Below are positions 24,059-33,606 of a DNA stretch of 64,000 bases, one piece after another. A program made the position numbers and the translations under genes. Below the pieces are notes generated by a model that worked only from the letters and a program-made list of their open reading frames with translations, did no database searches and had not been told where the DNA came from. The DNA comes from Microbacterium hominis NBRC 15708 (GTDB lineage Bacteria; Actinomycetota; Actinomycetes; Actinomycetales; Microbacteriaceae). The stretch lies in contig NZ_BCWI01000001.1 of assembly GCF_001592125.1 (NCBI RefSeq), positions 248,001 through 312,000 on the forward strand, read 5' to 3'. Positions within the stretch are counted from its first letter, which is position 1, and each line of letters begins with the position of its first letter.

Positions 24059-25399
24059 GTGAGCTCGCCCCGCCTCTCCCCCGCGTCCGTCGGGCCGGAT
24101 GCCAGAGCCTGGCTCATCTGGGGCGTGGGCGTCGCGGCCTACATGCTCGCCGTGATCAACCGCTCCTCGCTGTCGGCGGTGGGCGTCGACACCGCACAGC
24201 GCTTCGGGGCGGATGCCGCGACGCTCTCGATGTTCGCCGTCGTCCAACTCGCCGTCTACGGCGGCATGCAGATTCCGATCGGCCTCCTGCTCGACCGTTA
24301 CGGCGCCCGCCCGATCATGACGGCGGGGATGCTGCTCATGGCGGCGGGACAGCTGACTCTCGCCTTCTCCCCCAGCGTCGGCGTCGCGATCTTCGCCCGG
24401 ATGCTGCTCGGCGCCGGCGATGCGGCGATCTTCCCGGGGGTGCTGCGCCTCGTCGCCGTGTGGTTCCCGGCGCAGCGCGGTCCGCTGATGAGTCAGCTCA
24501 CCGGACTCGTCGGACAAGCGGGACAGCTCCTGGCCCTCGCCCCGCTCGCCGTGATGCTCCACGCCACGAGCTGGGAGATCGTGTTCGGCGGCATCGCCGG
24601 GCTGTGCGTGCTGTTCGGCATCCTGGTGTGGGCCGTCATCCGCAATCATCCGCCCGCGCTGCGCGCCGATGTCTCGGTCGACACCAGCACCGGGGCGATC
24701 AGGGTGGTGCGCTCGTCCATGGACACCGGCGTCGGCATCCGCGCCGCCTGGGCGCACCCCGGCACCCGCCTCGCATTCTGGTCGCACTTCACGGCTCCCT
24801 TCGCCGGCACGGCGTTCGTGCTGCTGTGGGGAACGCCCTTCCTGACGGCCGGTGAGGGGCTCAGCGCCGCCCAGTCGGCGGGCGTGCTGTCCACGTACGT
24901 CGTCGTGGGCATGGCGCTCGGCCCGATCATGGGCGACATCTCCCGCCGCATCCCGCATCTGCGCTCGCGCGCCCTGGTGCTGCCGGCGGTGGCGACCCAG
25001 TTCAGCGTGTGGATGGTGGTCGTCGCCTGGCCCGGACCTGCGCCGCTCTGGCTGCTGTACGCGCTGGCGGTCGCTCTCGCCATGGGCGGTCCCGCCTCGA
25101 TGATCGCCTTCGACCATGCGCGCACGCACAACCCGGCGCACCGGTTGAGCACGGCGACGGGTATCACCAACGTCGGCGGCTTCCTCGCCGCGCTGATCGC
25201 GATCTTCGCGATCGGTCTGGCCCTCGACCTGCAGGGTGCGGGCACGCCCGACACCTACCGGCTGGACGCGTTCCGTATCGCCTTCCTGGCTCAGGTGCCG
25301 CTGTGGGCGCTCGGATGGACCTTCATCGTCATCGAACGGCGCAAGACCCGGGTTCTTCTGGGCATGGACCCGCCGCGCCGCCCGCGCGCGAAGGGCTGA
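24059..25399 (+). CDS. MFS transporter (12 membrane helices)
   Basis: 446 residues. Major facilitator superfamily: twelve hydrophobic segments, the loop 2-3 motif LLLDRYGARP (variant of GxLaDrxGrr), and a central cytoplasmic loop near residues 200-240. The sequence AVINRSSLSAVG in the first helix region resembles organic-anion type carriers, but the substrate is unknown. It lies 9 bp after the DUF2087 gene, which might regulate it. It converges on a small membrane protein gene. Confidence 0.9.
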   Translation: MSSPRLSPASVGPDARAWLIWGVGVAAYMLAVINRSSLSAVGVDTAQRFGADAATLSMFAVVQLAVYGGMQIPIGLLLDRYGARPIMTAGMLLMAAGQLTLAFSPSVGVAIFARMLLGAGDAAIFPGVLRLVAVWFPAQRGPLMSQLTGLVGQAGQLLALAPLAVMLHATSWEIVFGGIAGLCVLFGILVWAVIRNHPPALRADVSVDTSTGAIRVVRSSMDTGVGIRAAWAHPGTRLAFWSHFTAPFAGTAFVLLWGTPFLTAGEGLSAAQSAGVLSTYVVVGMALGPIMGDISRRIPHLRSRALVLPAVATQFSVWMVVVAWPGPAPLWLLYALAVALAMGGPASMIAFDHARTHNPAHRLSTATGITNVGGFLAALIAIFAIGLALDLQGAGTPDTYRLDAFRIAFLAQVPLWALGWTFIVIERRKTRVLLGMDPPRRPRAKG

Positions 25400-25420
25400 A
25401 CGGGGCGAGGGTGAGCGCGC

Positions 25421-25678
25421 TCAGACGGTGCCGTCGCCGGAGGTGCGCGACTCGGTCTGGGTGATCCGCTCCCCCACCCCGGGCTCGACGGTGCGCGTCA
25501 CCTGCTGCGTCGAGCGACGACGAAGCAGGAGGACGAGCCCGATGATGAAGACGAGCACACCGGCGCCCATCAGGATGTAGCCGATCATGTCGAGGTCCAC
25601 GTACGGGACGTCGACGTTCACCGCGAAGACCAGGATGGCTCCGATGACGAACAGCGCGATGCCGGCTCCGATGCTCAT
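25421..25678 (-). CDS. DUF6458 family small membrane protein
   Basis: 85 residues. MSIGAGIALFVIGAILVFAV begins the first of two membrane helices; the NVDVPYVDLDMIGYILMGAG segment between them is the family hallmark, and a charged tail follows (RRRSTQQ...). These proteins are widespread in actinobacteria and of unknown function. ATG 25678 is chosen over an upstream start because of AAGGAG 7 nt in front of it. Confidence 0.88.
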   Translation of the reverse strand: MSIGAGIALFVIGAILVFAVNVDVPYVDLDMIGYILMGAGVLVFIIGLVLLLRRRSTQQVTRTVEPGVGERITQTESRTSGDGTV

Positions 25679-25781
25679 GGCGTTCTCCTTGGGTGGGGTT
25701 CGGGTGACGGGATGAGACGTCCCCATCGTGGCCGACCCGTGATCGCGTGCCCATGCCCTTGACAGTCACGGGCGCGCGACG

Positions 25782-26543
25782 CTAGCGCGGGGCGATCTCC
25801 ACCCATCCGCCGCCGAACTTCGGCTCGCGTCCATCCCCCGACGACGTTCCGGTCAGCCGCCGGCGCACCCAGGGGCCCAGGTGCTCGCGGACGTAGTCGC
25901 GCTGAGCAAGCCGCACGGCATCGGGGATGGCCGGCATGCTCCACCATCCGTCGGGCACGGCCTCCCCCAGGGCGTCGAGCACGCGGGCGGCGACCCGATG
26001 GTGGCCGCGGCTGTTCATGTGGAGGCGATCCTCGGACCAGTACGAGGGGTCGGACAGTTCGGCATCGGGCCAATTGAGGGCGCGGACGACGTCATCACGG
26101 TCGCCGACACGGTCGATGACGGCATCCGACATCAGATCGCCCCGCCGCTGGATCAGGCGGCCCATCGGCAGTTGCGCCGACGGGTTCGCGCCCGAGAGGA
26201 GGACGAGCGTGACGCCCTCCTCGTCGCAGCGGCGCAGCACCTGGCTGAAGGCGTCGGCGATGTGCGCGATGGACGTCCGCGGGCGCAGCATGTCGTTGCC
26301 GCCGCCGTTGAAGGACAGATGCGTCGGCTTCAGCGCCAGTGCCGCCTCCAGCTGCTGACGCACGATCGGCCAGATCAGCTTCCCGCGGATCGCGAGGTTC
26401 GCGTACTGAAGGGGTTCCCCACGCGAGTCGGCCCACCCCTGCGCCGCGAGATCCGCCCAGCCGCGGACCCGGCCGTCGGGAAGCTCGTCGCCGACACCCT
26501 CCGTGAACGAGTCCCCGATCGCCACGAAACGCACGTCTGTCAC
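25782..26543 (-). CDS. SGNH/GDSL hydrolase
   Basis: 253 residues. SGNH esterase fold: GDSFTEGVGD (block I, nucleophile Ser), an asparagine block NGGGNDML (block III), and the terminal SEDRLHMNSRGHH (block V with Asp and His). The glycine of block II is in NLAIRGK. No signal peptide, so cytosolic. Acts on an ester of unknown nature. GTG start at 26543 is preceded by TAGGCT, giving a leaderless message, and upstream of that is an inverted repeat that ends the preceding MFS transcript. Confidence 0.92.
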   Translation of the reverse strand: MTDVRFVAIGDSFTEGVGDELPDGRVRGWADLAAQGWADSRGEPLQYANLAIRGKLIWPIVRQQLEAALALKPTHLSFNGGGNDMLRPRTSIAHIADAFSQVLRRCDEEGVTLVLLSGANPSAQLPMGRLIQRRGDLMSDAVIDRVGDRDDVVRALNWPDAELSDPSYWSEDRLHMNSRGHHRVAARVLDALGEAVPDGWWSMPAIPDAVRLAQRDYVREHLGPWVRRRLTGTSSGDGREPKFGGGWVEIAPR

Positions 26544-26549
26544 CCGCTC

Positions 26550-26555
26550 AGCCTA
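26550..26555 (-). promoter_or_regulatory. -10 hexamer TAGGCT, leaderless start of SGNH hydrolase
   Basis: On the minus strand TAGGCT, 6 nt, then GTG 26543. Confidence 0.6.
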
Positions 26556-26580
26556 CGCCGCGCGTCACCCGACACGTCTC

Positions 26581-26641
26581 CTTCATTCGTCCCCCGTGGT
26601 CGCATCCCTGTGCGCAGAGCGACCACAGGGGACGGATGAAG
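26581..26641. repeat. Inverted repeat, copy 1 (TTCATyCGTCCC family), probable terminator
   Basis: Arms 26581-26603 and 26619-26641 pair over 23 positions with one mismatch and one G-U; 15-nt loop. Outer part reads CTTCATTCGTCCCC on the left and GGGGACGGATGAAG on the right. It begins 14 nt after the MFS stop (minus strand) and ends 25 nt before the -10 of the SGNH gene. A second copy with the same outer arm is at 56373-56431. Confidence 0.75.
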
Positions 26642-26655
26642 CGGATGCCGGGGCG

Positions 26656-28020
26656 TCAGCGGTCGTCGAGGGCGGCGCCGCGGTGGTCGGCCGACCCCCA
26701 TGCCGCAGCGGCGGCGAGGACGAAGAACGCGGCGAACACCACGAACAGCAGCGGGGCTCCGCCGCCCGCGAGCAGCGGCGGCACGCTCAGCGGTGCGACG
26801 ATCGACGCGATGCGTCCGACGCCGGCCGCCCATCCGGCCCCGGTCGCGCGCAGCGACGTCGGATAGTTCTCGGGCGTGACCGCGTACAGCGCGCCCCACG
26901 CGCCCAGGTTGAAGAACGACAGGGCCATCCCCGCCCCGATGATCATGCCCTCGGTCGATGCGGTTCCGAAGACGACGGCGGCCGCGGCGGATCCGGCGAG
27001 GAACACCGAGAGCGTGAGGCGGCGCCCCCAGACCTCGATCAACCAGGCCGCCACCGCGTAGCCCGGCAGCTGTGCGAGGGTGATGATCAGCGTGAACCCG
27101 AACGACTTCACGAGACCATAGCCCTGCGCGAAGAGGATCGTCGGCATCCAGATGAAAGCGCCGTAGTAGGCGAAGTTGACGCAGAACCAGACGGTCCACA
27201 GCGCCGCGGTCCGCACACGGAACTCGCTCGACCAGAGCGCGCGGACGCCTCCCGTCGCGAGCGCGGGGCCGTCCGCCGACCCCGCCGGCGCGTGGCGGCG
27301 GTGCCCCCCGCCGAGCACGGGCGACGACTCGAAGCCGACCGTGATCGCCTCCGCCTGCGCGACGCGCCCGCGGCGCACGAGCCAGCGCGGCGACTCCGGC
27401 AGGCCCCAGCGCACCACGAGCGCGTACACGGCCGGAACCGCACCCAGCGCGAACGCCCAGCGCCAGCCGTCGGCGGATGCCGGGACCACGAAGAAGCCGA
27501 TGAGGGCCGCCGCCGTCCACCCGACGGCCCAGAACGCCTCGAGGATCACGATGAGCCGTCCGCGCATCCGCGCCGGGGCGATCTCGCTCACGTAGGTGCT
27601 CGCCACGGGGAGCTCCGCGCCGAGTCCCAGCCCGACCAGCACCCGCAGGGCGATCAGGGCGGCCAGCCCGCCGGCGAGGGCGCTCGCGCCCGTCGCGACG
27701 CCGTAGACGAGCAGTGTGATCGCGAACACCGACCGACGGCCGAACCGATCGGCGAGCAGGCCGCCGAGACTCGCCCCGATCGCCATGCCGACGAAGCCCG
27801 CCGAGGCGATCCACGACGCCTGCTCCCCCGTCAGCGACCATTGCGCGATGAGCGCCGTCAAGACGAAGGAGACCAGGCCGACATCCATCGCATCCAGTGC
27901 CCACCCGAGGCCGGAACCGGTGAGCACCTTCAGGTGCCGACGAGTGAACGGCAGCGCGTCCAGCCTCTCGCCCACGTCGGCGCGCGCCGAGACGCGGGGG
28001 GCGGCCGCAGCATCCGTCAT
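26656..28020 (-). CDS. MFS transporter, sugar-porter/aromatic acid type
   Basis: 454 residues with twelve membrane helices. The motif GGLLADRFGRRSVF (loop 2-3) and RVLVGLGLGAELPVASTYVSEIAP with RGRL (helix 4-5 region) mark the sugar porter/metabolite:H+ symporter branch; PESPRWL at the end of helix 6 and PENYPTSLRATG late in the protein support this. Niacin or aromatic acid carriers share this pattern, but the substrate is not determined. ATG 28020 with GAAGGG 7 nt upstream. It lies 13 bp after the LLM oxidoreductase gene and could be in its operon. Confidence 0.9.
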   Translation of the reverse strand: MTDAAAAPRVSARADVGERLDALPFTRRHLKVLTGSGLGWALDAMDVGLVSFVLTALIAQWSLTGEQASWIASAGFVGMAIGASLGGLLADRFGRRSVFAITLLVYGVATGASALAGGLAALIALRVLVGLGLGAELPVASTYVSEIAPARMRGRLIVILEAFWAVGWTAAALIGFFVVPASADGWRWAFALGAVPAVYALVVRWGLPESPRWLVRRGRVAQAEAITVGFESSPVLGGGHRRHAPAGSADGPALATGGVRALWSSEFRVRTAALWTVWFCVNFAYYGAFIWMPTILFAQGYGLVKSFGFTLIITLAQLPGYAVAAWLIEVWGRRLTLSVFLAGSAAAAVVFGTASTEGMIIGAGMALSFFNLGAWGALYAVTPENYPTSLRATGAGWAAGVGRIASIVAPLSVPPLLAGGGAPLLFVVFAAFFVLAAAAAWGSADHRGAALDDR

Positions 28021-28033
28021 GACTGAACCCTTC

Positions 28034-29068
28034 TCAGGATGCCGCGAGCATCTCGCTCACGAGCGGTGCGACCCGGGTGCCGTACAGCTCGATGGAGTGC
28101 ATCAGCTTCGCGTGCGACAGGGTGCCGTTCGCGTACTTCAGGTCGAAACGCGTGGCGCCGAGGGTCTTCATCGTGGCCGCGATCTTGCGGGCCACGGTCT
28201 CGGGCGAGCCTGCGTAGACGGAGCCCTCGGGCCCGATGTCGTGCTGGAACTGCAGCCGGCTGTACGGCGGCCAGCCGCGCTCGGCGCCGATCGCATTGCG
28301 GTTGATCTCCATCGCCGGGTACAGCTCGTCCCAGGCCTGGGCGTCGGTGTCGGCGATGTGGCCCGGCGAGTGCACGCCCACCGGCATCGGGGCGGTGTGA
28401 CCGAACGAGGCGAGCGAGCGGTGGTAGAGATCGACGTAGGGACGGAAGCGGTCCGCGGACCCGCCGATGATCGCGAGCATGAGGCCGTACCCGTACCGCG
28501 CGGTGCGCACCACCGACTCCGGCGAGCCGCCGACACCGACCCAGGCGCGGAGACCGTTCTCCGTCTTCGGGTAGACGTCCGCGGCGGTGAGCGACGCGCG
28601 TGTCGTCCCCTGCCACGTCACGGGCTTCTCGGTCAGCAGCTGCGAGAAGAGGTCGAGCTTCTCGTCGAACAGCACCTCGTAGTCGCTGAGGTCGTAGCCG
28701 AACAGCGGGAACGACTCGATGAACGAGCCCCGTCCGAGGATCACCTCGGCGCGACCGGACGACAGCGCGTCGAGGGTCGCGAAGCGCTCGTAGACACGCA
28801 CCGGATCGTCGCTGGAGAGCACGGTGACGGCCGTACCGAGATGGATCTTCTCGGTACGGGCCGCCGCCGCGGCGAGCACGAGTTCAGGGCTCGACACCGC
28901 GAACTCGTGCCGGTGGTGCTCCCCCACGCCGAAGAACGACAGGCCGACCTGATCGGCCAGCACCGCCTGATCGACGATGTCGCGGATCGTCTGCGCGTCG
29001 CTCAGGCGCGTGCCGTCATCGCCGACCGTGACGTCGCCGAAGGTGTCCAGTCCCAACTCTGCATTCAT
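28034..29068 (-). CDS. LLM-class flavin-dependent oxidoreductase (luciferase-like)
   Basis: 344 residues. Luciferase-like TIM barrel that uses FMN or F420 (FFGVGEHHRHEF, LGTAVTVLSSDDPVRVYERFATLDALSSGRAEVILGR in overlapping segments of the fold). Substrate unknown. Start MNAELGLDTFGDV at 29068. The start region contains a palindrome (CATTCA-TG-TGAATG, 29062-29075) that overlaps the ATG. DUF885 gene upstream 38 bp on the same strand, MFS transporter downstream. Confidence 0.9.
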   Translation of the reverse strand: MNAELGLDTFGDVTVGDDGTRLSDAQTIRDIVDQAVLADQVGLSFFGVGEHHRHEFAVSSPELVLAAAAARTEKIHLGTAVTVLSSDDPVRVYERFATLDALSSGRAEVILGRGSFIESFPLFGYDLSDYEVLFDEKLDLFSQLLTEKPVTWQGTTRASLTAADVYPKTENGLRAWVGVGGSPESVVRTARYGYGLMLAIIGGSADRFRPYVDLYHRSLASFGHTAPMPVGVHSPGHIADTDAQAWDELYPAMEINRNAIGAERGWPPYSRLQFQHDIGPEGSVYAGSPETVARKIAATMKTLGATRFDLKYANGTLSHAKLMHSIELYGTRVAPLVSEMLAAS

Positions 29069-29106
29069 GTGAATGAGAACCTTCCGCGCGTCGGCCGCAT
29101 TCCCCG

Positions 29107-30783
29107 TCAGCCCTGCGCGAGGGCCATCCGCAGGGTGTCGAGACCGACACCGCCCAGGCGCAGCGCCCGCATGTGGAAGCGCTTGATGTCGAAGTCGTCG
29201 CCCTCGCGTTCGGCGGTCTCGTCGCGGATCTGCTCCCAGATACGCTGTCCGACCTTGTAGGAGGGCGCCTGACCCGGCCAGCCGAGGTAACGGTTCACCT
29301 CGAACTGGATGAACTCGTCCGACATGTTGACGTTGCGGCGCATGAACTCGAGCGCGAAGTCGGCATCCCAGATGCCCTCGCCGTCGGGGCGCGGCTTGCC
29401 CAGGTGCACGCCGATGTCGAGGACGACGCGGGCGGCGCGCATACGCTGACCGTCGAGCATGCCGAGACGGTCGGCGGGGTCGTCGAGGTAGCCCAGCTGC
29501 TCCATGAGGCGCTCCGCGTACAGGGCCCAGCCCTCCGCGTGACCGCTGGAGCCCGCGAGGAGGCGGCGCCAGGAGTTGAGCTCGGCACGGTTGTGGACGG
29601 CCTGCGCGATCTGCAGGTGGTGACCGGGGACGCCCTCGTGGTAGACCGTCGTCAGCTCGCGCCAGGTATCGAAGGAGTCGACGCCCTCGGGCACCGACCA
29701 CCACATGCGACCGGGACGGGAGAAGTCGTCCGTGGGACCGGTGTAGTAGATGCCGCCCTCGTTGGTGGGCGCGATCATGCACTCCAGGCGACGGATCTGC
29801 TCCGGGATGTCGAAGTGGGTCTTGCCGAGCTCCTCGACCGCGCGGTCGCTCGTCGCCTGCATCCACTCCCGCAGCGCGACGGTGCCGCGAAGCTTGCGGG
29901 CCTCGTCGTTCTCCAGGAACGCGACGGCCTCCTCGACGCTGGCTCCCGGAAGGATCTCGTTCGCGATGGCCTCCTGCTCGGCGACCATGCGGGCGAGCTC
30001 TTCCAGACCCCACTCGTAGGTCTCATCCAGGTCGATGACCGCGCCGAGGAAGCGCCGGGAGTGCAGTGCGTACAGCTCACGACCGACGCCGTCCACCTCG
30101 GAGGCCGCGGGAGCGAGCTCGGTGCGCAGGAAGTTCGCGAGCTCGTCGTACGCGACCCGCGCCGCACCGGCATGACCGGACAGCGTCTTGGCGAGCGAGG
30201 CGGGCAGCTGCCCCTCGGCGGGGGCGGCGTCGGCGGCGAAGGTCGCGAAGAAGCCGTTGTCGGACGTGTACCGCGCGATCTGACCGATGACCTCGGTGAC
30301 CTGGCGGCGGGCCGGCACGACCCCGGTCGCGATCCCTTCGCGGAGGGTCTCGATGTAGCCGCCGATCGCCTCGGGGATGGCGGACAGCCGCGTGGCGATG
30401 ACCGACCAGTCGTCGATCGTGTCGGTGGGCATGAGGTCGAAGACGCTGCGCAGCTCCTGCGCGGGCGAGGCGATGACGTTGACGTCGCGCAGGTGGGCGC
30501 CCGCCTCGTACAGCGCGATCGAGAGCTCCAGGTCTCCGCTCAGGTCGGCCTTGGTGACGACGTCGACGTCGTCGACCGGCTCGGCGGCCTGCAGGGCGGC
30601 GAGGGCGGCGCGCGCGGCGTCCACGCGCGCGGCGGCGCCGGCCAGCGAGTAGTCGTCGAGTCGACCGTTGTGCTCGAAGCGTCCGATGTAGGTGGCCAAT
30701 CCCGGGGAAAGCTCGGCACAGGTGTCGACCCATGCCTCAGCGATCGCGTCGATCGGCGTGGGGGTACGGGGGGAATCAGTCAT
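29107..30783 (-). CDS. DUF885 family putative metallopeptidase
   Basis: 558 residues, the full family length. Mostly helical. The metal-binding motif is HEGVPGHH (in TVYHEGVPGHHLQ), a stretched HExxxGH that fits zinc carboxypeptidase-like enzymes; HAEGWALYAERL provides the distant glutamate. No signal peptide, so cytoplasmic. A few relatives are lethal-factor-type or dipeptidyl carboxypeptidase-like enzymes, but this subfamily is uncharacterised. Leaderless ATG start, hexamer TAGGCT 6 nt upstream. Confidence 0.9.
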   Translation of the reverse strand: MTDSPRTPTPIDAIAEAWVDTCAELSPGLATYIGRFEHNGRLDDYSLAGAAARVDAARAALAALQAAEPVDDVDVVTKADLSGDLELSIALYEAGAHLRDVNVIASPAQELRSVFDLMPTDTIDDWSVIATRLSAIPEAIGGYIETLREGIATGVVPARRQVTEVIGQIARYTSDNGFFATFAADAAPAEGQLPASLAKTLSGHAGAARVAYDELANFLRTELAPAASEVDGVGRELYALHSRRFLGAVIDLDETYEWGLEELARMVAEQEAIANEILPGASVEEAVAFLENDEARKLRGTVALREWMQATSDRAVEELGKTHFDIPEQIRRLECMIAPTNEGGIYYTGPTDDFSRPGRMWWSVPEGVDSFDTWRELTTVYHEGVPGHHLQIAQAVHNRAELNSWRRLLAGSSGHAEGWALYAERLMEQLGYLDDPADRLGMLDGQRMRAARVVLDIGVHLGKPRPDGEGIWDADFALEFMRRNVNMSDEFIQFEVNRYLGWPGQAPSYKVGQRIWEQIRDETAEREGDDFDIKRFHMRALRLGGVGLDTLRMALAQG

Positions 30784-30789
30784 TCTTCG

Positions 30790-30795
30790 AGCCTA
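30790..30795 (-). promoter_or_regulatory. -10 hexamer TAGGCT, leaderless start of DUF885 gene
   Basis: On the minus strand TAGGCT, 6 nt (CGAAGA), then ATG 30783. Confidence 0.6.
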
Positions 30796-30868
30796 ATCCC
30801 GACACGGCCTCGACGTGGGGCGGGATGCCGACGACCGCGGAACCGGATGCCACCGCGGCCGCGCCCGC

Positions 30869-33541
30869 TCAGTGCCCCGCGATGTCCCAGTTCTCGCCCC
30901 GGCCGATCTGGACGTCGAGCGGCACCGACAGCTCCGCGGCGTCGCCCATGCGGTCGTGGACGATCTTCTCGACCGTGTCCCACTCCCCCGGTGCCACCTC
31001 CACCACGAGCTCGTCGTGGATCTGGAGCAGGACCCGCGATGCGACGCCCTGCGCGCGGAACTCGTCGTGGATGCGGAACAGCGCGATCTTCATGATGTCC
31101 GCGGCGCTGCCCTGGATCGGGGCGTTCAACGCGGCGCGCTCCGCGTTCTCGCGCAGCACGCGGTTGGGGCTCGCGAGATCGGGGAAGGGGCGGCGGCGCC
31201 CGAAGATCGTCTCCGTGTAGCCGTCGATGCGCGCCTGCTCGACGGAGGAGCGCAGGTAGTCGCGCACCGCGCCGAAGCGGGCGAAGTACTCGGTCATCAG
31301 CAGCTTCGCCTCGGACTGTTCGATGCGCAGTTGCTTCGACAGGCCGAACGCGCTCAGGCCGTACACCAGGCCGTAGCTCATCGCCTTGACCTTGGTGCGC
31401 ATGGCGGACGTCACGTCGGCCGGCTCGACGCCGAACACCCGTGCCCCGACGAACCGGTGCAGGTCCTCGCCCGAGTTGAACGCCTCGATCAGACCGGCGT
31501 CGCCCGAGAGGTGCGCCATGATGCGCATCTCGATCTGCGAGTAGTCCGCCGTCAGCAGGGTCTCGTAGCCCTCGCCGACCTCGAACGCGGCGCGGATGCG
31601 CCGAGACTCCTCGGTGCGGATGGGGATGTTTTGCAGGTTCGGGTCGGTGCTCGACAGACGCCCCGTCTGGCTGCCCGTCTGCACGTACGTCGTGTGGATG
31701 CGGCCGTCGGAGCCCGCGGCGCGATCGTTGCCGATCGACGAGTCGAGCGACTCGATGATCTGCCGCAGCTTGGTGGCTTCGCGGTGCTGCAGGAGCAGAT
31801 CGAGGAACGGATGCGGGTGCGACTCCTGCAGGTCGGCGAGCACCGCGGCATCGGTCGAGTACCCGGTCTTCGTCTTGCGCGTCTTGGGCAGCTCGAGCTG
31901 CTCGAACAGCACGTCCTGCAGCTGCTTGGGCGAGCCGAGGTTGACCTCCCGCCCGATCTCCGCGTAGGCGAGCTGGGCCACGGCGTCGGCCCGCGCGCCG
32001 AGCTCCGCGGAGAACGCCGAGAGCTTCTCGTGCGAGACGGCGACGCCGGCCAGCTCCATGTCGGCGAGGGTGTCGAGGGTGGGCAGCTCGATCTCGGTCA
32101 TGACGCGGGCGACGGATGCCGGGATCTGCGCGCGCATCTCGTCGGCGACCCGCAGCGCGTACCACGAGAGCTGGCCCGGGGTCGCGCCCTCGGTCTCGGG
32201 CACGAGCTGGGTGGGATCCGCCTCGGGGAGCTTCTCGTCGAGGTAACGGTCGACGAGGTCGGACAGCCCCTTGTCGGGAAAGCTCGGACGCAGCAGCCAG
32301 CCGGCGAGGATCGGGTCGAAGACGAGCCCCCGCAGGCGCACGCCCGCGCGGCGCAGGGCCTTCACCTGGGGCTTCGCGTCGGCGATGACCTTGGGCGCCG
32401 CGCTCTCCAGCCACGGCCGGAGCACGGCCGCCGTGTCGGGCGACCACGTCGTCTCGACGGCGCTGTCGGCCAGGGCGAGTCCGACGCGGGCGGGAAGGCC
32501 GGCGTCGGTCGTCACCGTCACGGCGACGTCGGCGGCATCCGGGGTGAGATCGCGGGCGCCGATCCAGGCGGCCAGCGCGGCGGCATCCGCCTCTGCGGGC
32601 TTCGGGGCGGCGACCGCGGCCGCGGCGTCGTGGGCGCCCTCGTCGGGGTCGGCGCCGACGGCCTCGAACACGCGCGGCAGGAGGGTGCGGAACTCGAGCC
32701 GCGCGAAGATGTCGCGAACGGCCTGCGCGTCGATGGGCTGCACCACGAGGTCGGACGGCTCGACGCCGAGCTCCACGTCGCGAAGGAGCGCGTTGAGCGA
32801 TCGATTGCGGCGCACGTCGTCGAGATGGTCGCGGAGGTTTCCTCCGACGACACCGGTGATCTTGTCGGCGTTCTCGATGAGCGCATCCAGCGTGCCCCAC
32901 TGCGTGAGCCACTTCACGGCGGTCTTCTCCCCCACCTTCGGCACGCCGGGCAGGTTGTCGCTCGTCTCGCCGACGAGGGCGGCGATGTCGGGGTAGTTGA
33001 CGGGCGGGAGGCCGTACTTCTCGACGACCGCGGCGGGCGTGTAGCGCTTGAGCTGCGAGACGCCCTGCACGCTCGGGTAGAGCAGCGTGACGTCGTCGGT
33101 GACGAGCTGGATCGTGTCGCGGTCGCCCGAGCACACGAGCACGTCGAAGCCCTCCGCGGCTCCCTGCGTCGCGAGCGTCGCGAGGATGTCGTCGGCCTCG
33201 ATGCCCTCCTTGGTGAGCACCGGGACGTTCATCGCGGCGAGGCAGTCCTGCAGCAGCGGGATCTGGCCCTTGAACTCCGCCGGCGACTCGGACCGGTTCG
33301 CCTTGTACTCCGGATACACGTCGGTGCGGAACGAGTGGCGCGAGGTGTCGAAGGCCACCGCGAGGTGGGTGGGCTGCTCCGCCTTGACGAGGTTGACGAA
33401 CATCGACAGGAAGCCGTAGATGCCGTTCGTGTGCTGCCCGTCACGGGTCGTGAAGTTGTCGACCGGGAGGGCGAAGAACGCACGGTAGGCGAGCGAATGG
33501 CCGTCCACGACGAGAAGGGTAGGCTTTGCGGAGTCCGTCAC
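30869..33541 (-). CDS. polA: DNA polymerase I PolA
   Basis: 890 residues. Fills gaps and removes RNA primers in replication and repair. Residues 1-300 are the 5' nuclease (VDGHSLAYRAFFALP, then KEGIEADDILAT and GVPKVGEKTAVKW). The middle region (310-490) has the exonuclease fold but lacks the Asp-x-Glu of exo motif I, so proofreading is probably inactive, as in other actinobacterial enzymes. The polymerase domain has motif A DYSQIEMRIMAHLSGD, motif B RTKVKAMSYGLVYG and motif C QIHDELVVEV. Leaderless GTG start. Confidence 0.98.
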   Translation of the reverse strand: MTDSAKPTLLVVDGHSLAYRAFFALPVDNFTTRDGQHTNGIYGFLSMFVNLVKAEQPTHLAVAFDTSRHSFRTDVYPEYKANRSESPAEFKGQIPLLQDCLAAMNVPVLTKEGIEADDILATLATQGAAEGFDVLVCSGDRDTIQLVTDDVTLLYPSVQGVSQLKRYTPAAVVEKYGLPPVNYPDIAALVGETSDNLPGVPKVGEKTAVKWLTQWGTLDALIENADKITGVVGGNLRDHLDDVRRNRSLNALLRDVELGVEPSDLVVQPIDAQAVRDIFARLEFRTLLPRVFEAVGADPDEGAHDAAAAVAAPKPAEADAAALAAWIGARDLTPDAADVAVTVTTDAGLPARVGLALADSAVETTWSPDTAAVLRPWLESAAPKVIADAKPQVKALRRAGVRLRGLVFDPILAGWLLRPSFPDKGLSDLVDRYLDEKLPEADPTQLVPETEGATPGQLSWYALRVADEMRAQIPASVARVMTEIELPTLDTLADMELAGVAVSHEKLSAFSAELGARADAVAQLAYAEIGREVNLGSPKQLQDVLFEQLELPKTRKTKTGYSTDAAVLADLQESHPHPFLDLLLQHREATKLRQIIESLDSSIGNDRAAGSDGRIHTTYVQTGSQTGRLSSTDPNLQNIPIRTEESRRIRAAFEVGEGYETLLTADYSQIEMRIMAHLSGDAGLIEAFNSGEDLHRFVGARVFGVEPADVTSAMRTKVKAMSYGLVYGLSAFGLSKQLRIEQSEAKLLMTEYFARFGAVRDYLRSSVEQARIDGYTETIFGRRRPFPDLASPNRVLRENAERAALNAPIQGSAADIMKIALFRIHDEFRAQGVASRVLLQIHDELVVEVAPGEWDTVEKIVHDRMGDAAELSVPLDVQIGRGENWDIAGH

Positions 33542-33547
33542 CCTGCA

Positions 33548-33553
33548 ACTCTA
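33548..33553 (-). promoter_or_regulatory. -10 hexamer TAGAGT, leaderless start of polA
   Basis: On the minus strand TAGAGT, 6 nt, then GTG 33541. It sits in the 65-bp gap shared with the divergent thioesterase gene. Confidence 0.6.
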
Positions 33554-33606
33554 GACGGGGGCATGGACACCGCAGCCTCCGATCCGATCGCTTCCGAAGG
33601 TGGATG

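Noticed and set aside
29062..29075. CATTCA-TG-TGAATG palindrome as an operator for the LLM oxidoreductase
   Set aside because: It overlaps the start codon and its first codons, has a 2-bp centre and no promoter element nearby; kept only as a note in the gene entry.
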